Below are positions 6,213 through 9,632 of a DNA stretch of 9,632 nucleotides, one piece after another. How positions within the stretch are numbered: position 1 is the stretch's first letter; every line of letters starts with the position of its first letter. The stretch comes from Sulfuriflexus sp032250955. Its GTDB lineage: Bacteria > Pseudomonadota > Gammaproteobacteria > AKS1. Position numbers and translations under genes: made by a program. Below the pieces are notes generated by a model. The model made no database searches. It was not told where the DNA came from and was given only the letters and a program-made list of their open reading frames with translations. The stretch lies in the NCBI RefSeq assembly GCF_032250955.1, contig NZ_JAVVES010000085.1:1-9632 (forward strand), written 5' to 3'.

Positions 6213-6217
6213 AGGGA
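6213..6217 (+). promoter_or_regulatory. Ribosome binding site selecting a TTG start
   Basis: AGGGA sits 7 bases before TTG 6225. The frame is open further upstream to a TTG at 6192, but that codon has no purine-rich site and would add eleven residues of poor character (Phe-Cys-Ile-Asp-Lys and so on). The AGGGA therefore decides the start of the following gene. Confidence 0.5.
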
Positions 6218-6224
6218 TGTCTCC

Positions 6225-6758
6225 TTGTCCATTTTCGCGGTCGACAAACTCATTAGCCAGGCACGGATTCTCGCGGCCGATTATCGCCGGACCATGGGCA
6301 AGCCACTGGCCGGGATCAGCAGCGAGATCGCCGAATACGATGCCGTGAATCTGCTGGGGCTCGAATTATGTAACCCGCGGGTCAGCGGTTACGATGCGAT
6401 CGGCACCGGTGATCGCGCAGGCAAACGTGTGCAGATCAAGGCGCGGGTCATTCCCGATGGCAAGCGCTCCGGTCAGCGTGTCGGTCAGCTCAAGCTCGAA
6501 CAGGACTGGGACCTCGTCGTGCTCGTGATTATGGACGAGAACTATGAGCCGGTTGAAGTCTATGAAGTCGATCGTGAGACGATTGATGAACTCGCCAGTA
6601 CGAGCAAGCCCGGTAAACGCGGGGCGATGTCAGTCGCCAGGTTCGTGGCTATCGGTCGCCTGGCCTGGACGCGCGAAAACGGCACTGCCCCGGCGCAGGA
6701 TGCGGACGAACTATGGGATAATCAGCCTGTCAGTCATGATACCAAGGCCAAGGGTTAA
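6225..6758 (+). CDS. Uncharacterised protein with PD-(D/E)XK nuclease-like motif pattern
   Basis: Function not recognised with certainty; about 177 residues, soluble, no signal or membrane segment. An N-terminal helix (about 5-23) is followed by GISSEIAEYDAVNLLGLEL, with acidic residues Glu34 and Glu37. Next comes GYDAI with Asp57, then KRVQIKAR with Gln70 and Lys72, then a hydrophobic strand DLVVLVIMD (96-104). The order acidic helix, Asp on a strand, and Q-x-K on the next strand matches the PD-(D/E)XK nuclease core; Mrr-type enzymes also use Q-x-K. The acidic C-terminal tail looks disordered. I recall a DUF (possibly DUF6998) with this layout but cannot confirm it. The next gene, an iron-sulfur helicase, begins 21 bases after the stop, suggesting a shared transcript and perhaps a DNA-repair role. 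Activity and substrate are inference; a catalytically dead fold is possible. Confidence 0.8.
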   Translation: MSIFAVDKLISQARILAADYRRTMGKPLAGISSEIAEYDAVNLLGLELCNPRVSGYDAIGTGDRAGKRVQIKARVIPDGKRSGQRVGQLKLEQDWDLVVLVIMDENYEPVEVYEVDRETIDELASTSKPGKRGAMSVARFVAIGRLAWTRENGTAPAQDADELWDNQPVSHDTKAKG

Positions 6759-6779
6759 CGCGACCAGTTCGCTCACAGC

Positions 6780-8714
6780 ATGTTAACTCCAGCCGAACAA
6801 CTCGGTGCCGACGGCGCACTCGCCCGCCATATTGAAAATTTTGCCCCGCGTGCTGCCCAGCAAGAGATGGCCACTGCAGTTGATACGGCCATCGTGCAGG
6901 GTGGACGCCTGATCACCGAGGCAGGTACCGGCACCGGCAAGACCTTTGCCTATCTTGTGCCGGCACTCATGGCCGGCAAAAAGGTCATTATCTCCACCGG
7001 TACCAAGACCCTGCAGGATCAGCTCTTTCATCGCGACATTCCAACTGTACGCGCCGCCCTGCAGATGCCGGTCGAGGTGGCCCTCCTGAAGGGCCGCGCC
7101 AACTACCTGTGCCTGTATCGCCTGGAGATATCCTCTGATCAGGTGCGTCGCAAGAAAGTACTGGCCCGCCAGTGGATGGTGGTGCGCGACTGGCAGGTGC
7201 AGACACAAAGCGGCGATATCGCCGAGTGCAGCGTGCTGCCGGAAGATGCCGCCATCTGGCCACAGGTCACGGCCAATGCCGATAATTGCCTCGGTCAGGA
7301 CTGCCCGGCGTTTAACGAGTGCTACATGATCAAGGCACGCCGGCGGGCGCAACAGGCCGATGTGCTGGTGGTCAATCATCACTTGTTACTCGCCGATATG
7401 GCCCTGCGAGGAGATGGTTTTGGTGAGGTCCTGCCCGGTGCGCATGCTTTTATCATCGACGAGGCGCACCAGCTTCCCGAGGCTGCGACCCAGTTCTTTG
7501 GCCTGCGCCTGAGCAGCCGGCAACTCAATGAGCTGGCCAGCGACACGATCGCCGAGCAACTCAAAGATGCCAGTGAGGCCAGGGCCATCCGTGCCGCCGC
7601 CGAGGCCATGCAAAAGGCAGTCGCCGATTTGCGGCTGGCCTTTGGCGAGGCACCACAGCGTAGTCCGTGGCAGGCTATGCAACAGCGCGAGACGGTCAAC
7701 AAGGCCGTGGCGGAACTGGCGGCGACGCTTGCCGCACTCGAAGACGTGCTCGGGCCGCATGCCGAGCGCAGTCGCGGCATTGAAAAATGCCTGCGTCGTG
7801 CCCAGGCGCTTATCGAGTTATTGCCACAAGTCACCGGTGAGAATGACGATAGCCATATCCAGTGGTTTGAAACCTTCCGCCGTGGCTTCAGCCTGCACCT
7901 GACGCCGCTGGACGTCGCCGATATCTTTCGTGATCACATGGCAGAGAGCCGCGCGGCTTGGGTATTCAGTTCCGCCACCCTCGCCGTGGGTGACAGCTTT
8001 GCCCACTTTGCCCAGCGCATGGGGCTGGCAGACGCCGAGACCAAACGCTGGGACAGCCCGTTTGATTTTGCACGACAGGCCGCGGTCTACATCCCCGAGG
8101 GCCTGCCCGAACCGAACAGTCGCGGCTATACCGCTGCGGTCATCGAGGCGGCCTTGCCCGTGCTGCGCGCCGGCCAGGGCCGGGCCTTTATGCTGTTTAC
8201 CAGTCACCGTGCATTACGTGAGGCCGTAACCCTGTTGGAGGGCAAGCTCGAGTATCCCCTGCTAGTGCAGGGCACGGTCTCGCGCAGCGACCTGCTACGC
8301 CAGTTCCGTGAACATGGCCACGCTATCCTGCTCGGCACGGGGAGTTTCTGGGAAGGCATTGACGTGCGGGGTGAGGCACTGACCTGCGTCATCATCGACA
8401 AGCTGCCGTTTGCCAGCCCCGATGACCCGGTCCTGCAGGCGCGCATCACGGCCATGCGGGCAGCAGGTGGCAACCCGTTTATGGACTATCAGTTACCGAC
8501 CGCGGTCATCGCCCTGAAGCAGGGCGCGGGGCGGTTGATTCGTGATGTCGATGACTACGGCGTGCTGATGCTCTGTGACCCCCGCCTGATCAGCAAGCCG
8601 TATGGCAGGTTGTTCATCCGCAGCCTGCCGCCGATGAAACGGACGCGCAAACTGGCCGAGATTGAAGGCTTTTATGCACACCACAATCAGCGAACCCCCG
8701 CGACCGAGACCTGA
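6780..8714 (+). CDS. yoaA: YoaA/DinG-family (XPD-like) iron-sulfur ATP-dependent DNA helicase
   Basis: Superfamily 2, XPD-like 5'-to-3' DNA helicase; E. coli YoaA works with the polymerase III chi subunit (HolC) in repair of damaged replication forks. Motif I is EAGTGTGKT with Lys54, motif Ia VIISTGTKTLQDQL, motif II DEAH at 227-230, and motif VI QGAGRLIR at 581-588. Four cysteines, Cys111 (NYLCLY), Cys170, Cys175 and Cys181 (CLGQDCPAFNEC), are placed to bind the 4Fe-4S cluster of this family. At 644 residues the length is normal for YoaA and shorter than DinG, and there is no N-terminal exonuclease domain. The ATG has a poor ribosome site, so translation may be coupled to the upstream small gene, whose TAA lies in the same frame. 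The tsaB gene follows by 9 bases, as in the E. coli yoaA-tsaB neighbourhood. No LexA box is visible. Confidence 0.94.
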   Translation: MLTPAEQLGADGALARHIENFAPRAAQQEMATAVDTAIVQGGRLITEAGTGTGKTFAYLVPALMAGKKVIISTGTKTLQDQLFHRDIPTVRAALQMPVEVALLKGRANYLCLYRLEISSDQVRRKKVLARQWMVVRDWQVQTQSGDIAECSVLPEDAAIWPQVTANADNCLGQDCPAFNECYMIKARRRAQQADVLVVNHHLLLADMALRGDGFGEVLPGAHAFIIDEAHQLPEAATQFFGLRLSSRQLNELASDTIAEQLKDASEARAIRAAAEAMQKAVADLRLAFGEAPQRSPWQAMQQRETVNKAVAELAATLAALEDVLGPHAERSRGIEKCLRRAQALIELLPQVTGENDDSHIQWFETFRRGFSLHLTPLDVADIFRDHMAESRAAWVFSSATLAVGDSFAHFAQRMGLADAETKRWDSPFDFARQAAVYIPEGLPEPNSRGYTAAVIEAALPVLRAGQGRAFMLFTSHRALREAVTLLEGKLEYPLLVQGTVSRSDLLRQFREHGHAILLGTGSFWEGIDVRGEALTCVIIDKLPFASPDDPVLQARITAMRAAGGNPFMDYQLPTAVIALKQGAGRLIRDVDDYGVLMLCDPRLISKPYGRLFIRSLPPMKRTRKLAEIEGFYAHHNQRTPATET

Positions 8715-8723
8715 GACAGAAGC

Positions 8724-9410
8724 ATGAAGATCCTCGCCATTGAAACCGCCACCGAGGCCTGTTCCGCCGCGTTATATATCGATGACGTTTGCACGCAGCG
8801 TTACGAGATCGCGCCACGCCGGCATGCCGAGTTGATCCTGCCCATGTGCGAGGAACTGTTGGCGGAGGGCGGTGTTGCGCTGCACGAACTCGATAGCCTG
8901 GCCTTTGGCCGTGGCCCCGGGGCGTTTACCGGCCTGCGCATTGCTGCCGGTGTCATCCAGGGCATGGCCTGGGCGAATGAGCTGCCGGTGGTGCCGGTTT
9001 CATCGCTGGCGGCACTTGCCTACGGTGCCTGGCGAGAGCATGGCCAGGCAAAGGTGATGGCCGCCATCGATGCGCGTATCAGTGAGGTGTACTGGGGATG
9101 TTACGAATGCGGGCCGGGTCAGGTGACGTTGACTGCTGCAGAGCAGGTTTGTGCGCCAACAAAGGCCCCGTTACCGGCAGGCGAAGGCTGGTTTGGTATC
9201 GGCAGTGGCTGGATCACGTATGGAGTGGAATTAAGTCAACATACGGCCGCGCAATGCCTGGAATACACTGGTAATGCCTTCCCGCAGGCGCAGGATATCG
9301 CCATCCTGGCCGCAACCGCATTTGCACATGGTGAGGCGGTAAGCGCCGAACAGGCCTTGCCGGTATATATACGTGACAATGTCGCGAAGAAGAAAAAAGA
9401 CCAGGGATAG
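8724..9410 (+). CDS. tsaB: tRNA threonylcarbamoyladenosine biosynthesis protein TsaB
   Basis: Subunit of the cytoplasmic TsaB-TsaD-TsaE complex that moves the threonylcarbamoyl group from TsaC-made threonylcarbamoyl-AMP to A37 of ANN-decoding tRNAs. TsaB is an ASKHA-fold scaffold that dimerises with TsaD and lacks its catalytic metal site. Diagnostic segments are the N-terminal MKILAIETATEACSAAL, the HAELILP helix, FGRGPGAFTGLRIAAGV (about 61-77), VPVSSLAALAY, and the C-terminal PVYIRDNVAKKK. Length is 228 residues against 231 in E. coli, so the gene is complete. The ATG begins 9 bases after the yoaA stop, in the same frame, with only a weak AGA-rich ribosome site, which suggests co-translation with the helicase gene. 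It is essential in many bacteria, so this transcript should be expressed constitutively. Confidence 0.96.
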   Translation: MKILAIETATEACSAALYIDDVCTQRYEIAPRRHAELILPMCEELLAEGGVALHELDSLAFGRGPGAFTGLRIAAGVIQGMAWANELPVVPVSSLAALAYGAWREHGQAKVMAAIDARISEVYWGCYECGPGQVTLTAAEQVCAPTKAPLPAGEGWFGIGSGWITYGVELSQHTAAQCLEYTGNAFPQAQDIAILAATAFAHGEAVSAEQALPVYIRDNVAKKKKDQG

Positions 9411-9444
9411 TTATCGGGTTGTTGCCTTGGCGGCGGGTGAAGTA

Positions 9445-9488
9445 CCGCATCAGCGGTGGTGTGTGAAACACGGCGGTCGCTGATGCGG
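9445..9488. repeat. Large perfect-stem hairpin downstream of tsaB
   Basis: CCGCATCAGCG (9445-9455) pairs perfectly with CGCTGATGCGG (9478-9488). The 22-base loop holds a nested GTGT-GAA-ACAC hairpin (9461-9471). It begins 34 bases after the tsaB stop, where a 3'-end structure would sit. No T tract follows, so it is not a classical intrinsic terminator. It may protect the mRNA 3' end or be a REP-like palindromic unit. Confidence 0.6.
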
Positions 9489-9530
9489 GATGTCCTCCAC
9501 GAACAAGTCCAAGAATAGACGAATCCTTAT

Positions 9531-9563
9531 ACAGTGCAAGTTTTTTTATAAAAAATTTCACTG
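9531..9563. promoter_or_regulatory. AT-rich imperfect hairpin with T7 tract
   Basis: CAGTG (9532-9536) and CACTG (9559-9563) flank an A/T core in which T9541-T9545 pairs with A9550-A9554. Overall 12 of 14 positions can pair around a TTAT loop. The T7 run is inside the stem rather than after it, so terminator function is weak on either strand. It may instead be an operator or bent-DNA element for a gene beginning at or beyond the right edge of the window. Confidence 0.35.
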
Positions 9564-9632
9564 CTGTCCCGTTAACATAAGCCTGACAAGCAGTAAGCTT
9601 CGAGAAAATAAGGTAACCAGGTTGATTGATGC

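Noticed and set aside
6725..6741. CTGT motif upstream of yoaA as an SOS operator
   Set aside because: The second half-site reads ATAC, not ACAG, so LexA control is not supported.
6225..6758. Restriction-modification or phage-defence island
   Set aside because: No methylase, toxin, integrase or mobility gene is nearby, and the small gene is embedded among conserved housekeeping genes.
9214..9561. Minus-strand open frame of 115 codons overlapping the end of tsaB
   Set aside because: Overlaps the conserved tsaB C-terminus and a palindromic intergenic stretch; the translation shows no domain or coherent secondary structure.
9629..9632. Possible ATG of a next gene at the right edge
   Set aside because: An AGG lies about 7 bases upstream, but only one codon is visible, so it cannot be supported as a coding region.

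Overview
The window looks like chromosomal DNA of a motile, Gram-negative gammaproteobacterium. The evidence is a flagellar-type (sigma-28) promoter, outer-membrane lipoproteins, a class A penicillin-binding protein with a UB2H domain (PBP1b type), an MlaC-family periplasmic lipid carrier, and the yoaA-tsaB gene pair also found in Escherichia coli. Coding DNA is fairly GC-rich by eye and the intergenic gaps are AT-rich. I cannot name the genus. There is no phage, plasmid, insertion sequence, CRISPR array, tRNA or rRNA that I can support.

Layout. Positions 1-229 hold a cluster of stem-loops, probably the end of an upstream transcript, and then a good sigma-28 promoter driving a methyl-accepting chemotaxis protein (230-1468, +) with almost no periplasmic domain. 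The gap 1469-1685 lies between convergent genes. It carries a 32-bp imperfect inverted repeat made of ATTGATG-like units and a four-copy heptamer repeat that supplies the stop codon of the facing gene. That gene (1686-2408, -) encodes a solitary MlaC/Ttg2-family protein. Beyond it is an NlpC/P60 lipoprotein (2560-3063, -), probably a peptidoglycan hydrolase. A compact divergent promoter region (3064-3198) separates it from mrcB (3199-5535, +), encoding the cell-wall synthase PBP1b. A small TPR lipoprotein gene (5588-6121, +) follows and fits the PBP1b activator LpoP. So the centre of the window is an envelope block: peptidoglycan synthesis, its likely activator, a likely hydrolase and a lipid-carrier homologue.

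The right part, 6225-9410, is a tight co-directional run. It starts with a small uncharacterised protein with a PD-(D/E)XK-nuclease-like motif pattern, followed by a YoaA/DinG-family iron-sulfur helicase and TsaB, needed for tRNA t6A formation. All three lie in one reading frame, separated only by single TAA and TGA stops plus a few sense codons. The last 222 bases hold an 11-bp perfect stem-loop and an AT-rich hairpin and no gene I can support.

Most of the window is ordinary housekeeping DNA. The best candidate for something undescribed is the small nuclease-like protein placed directly before the helicase. The structured, repeat-rich gap between the chemotaxis gene and the mlaC homologue comes next.
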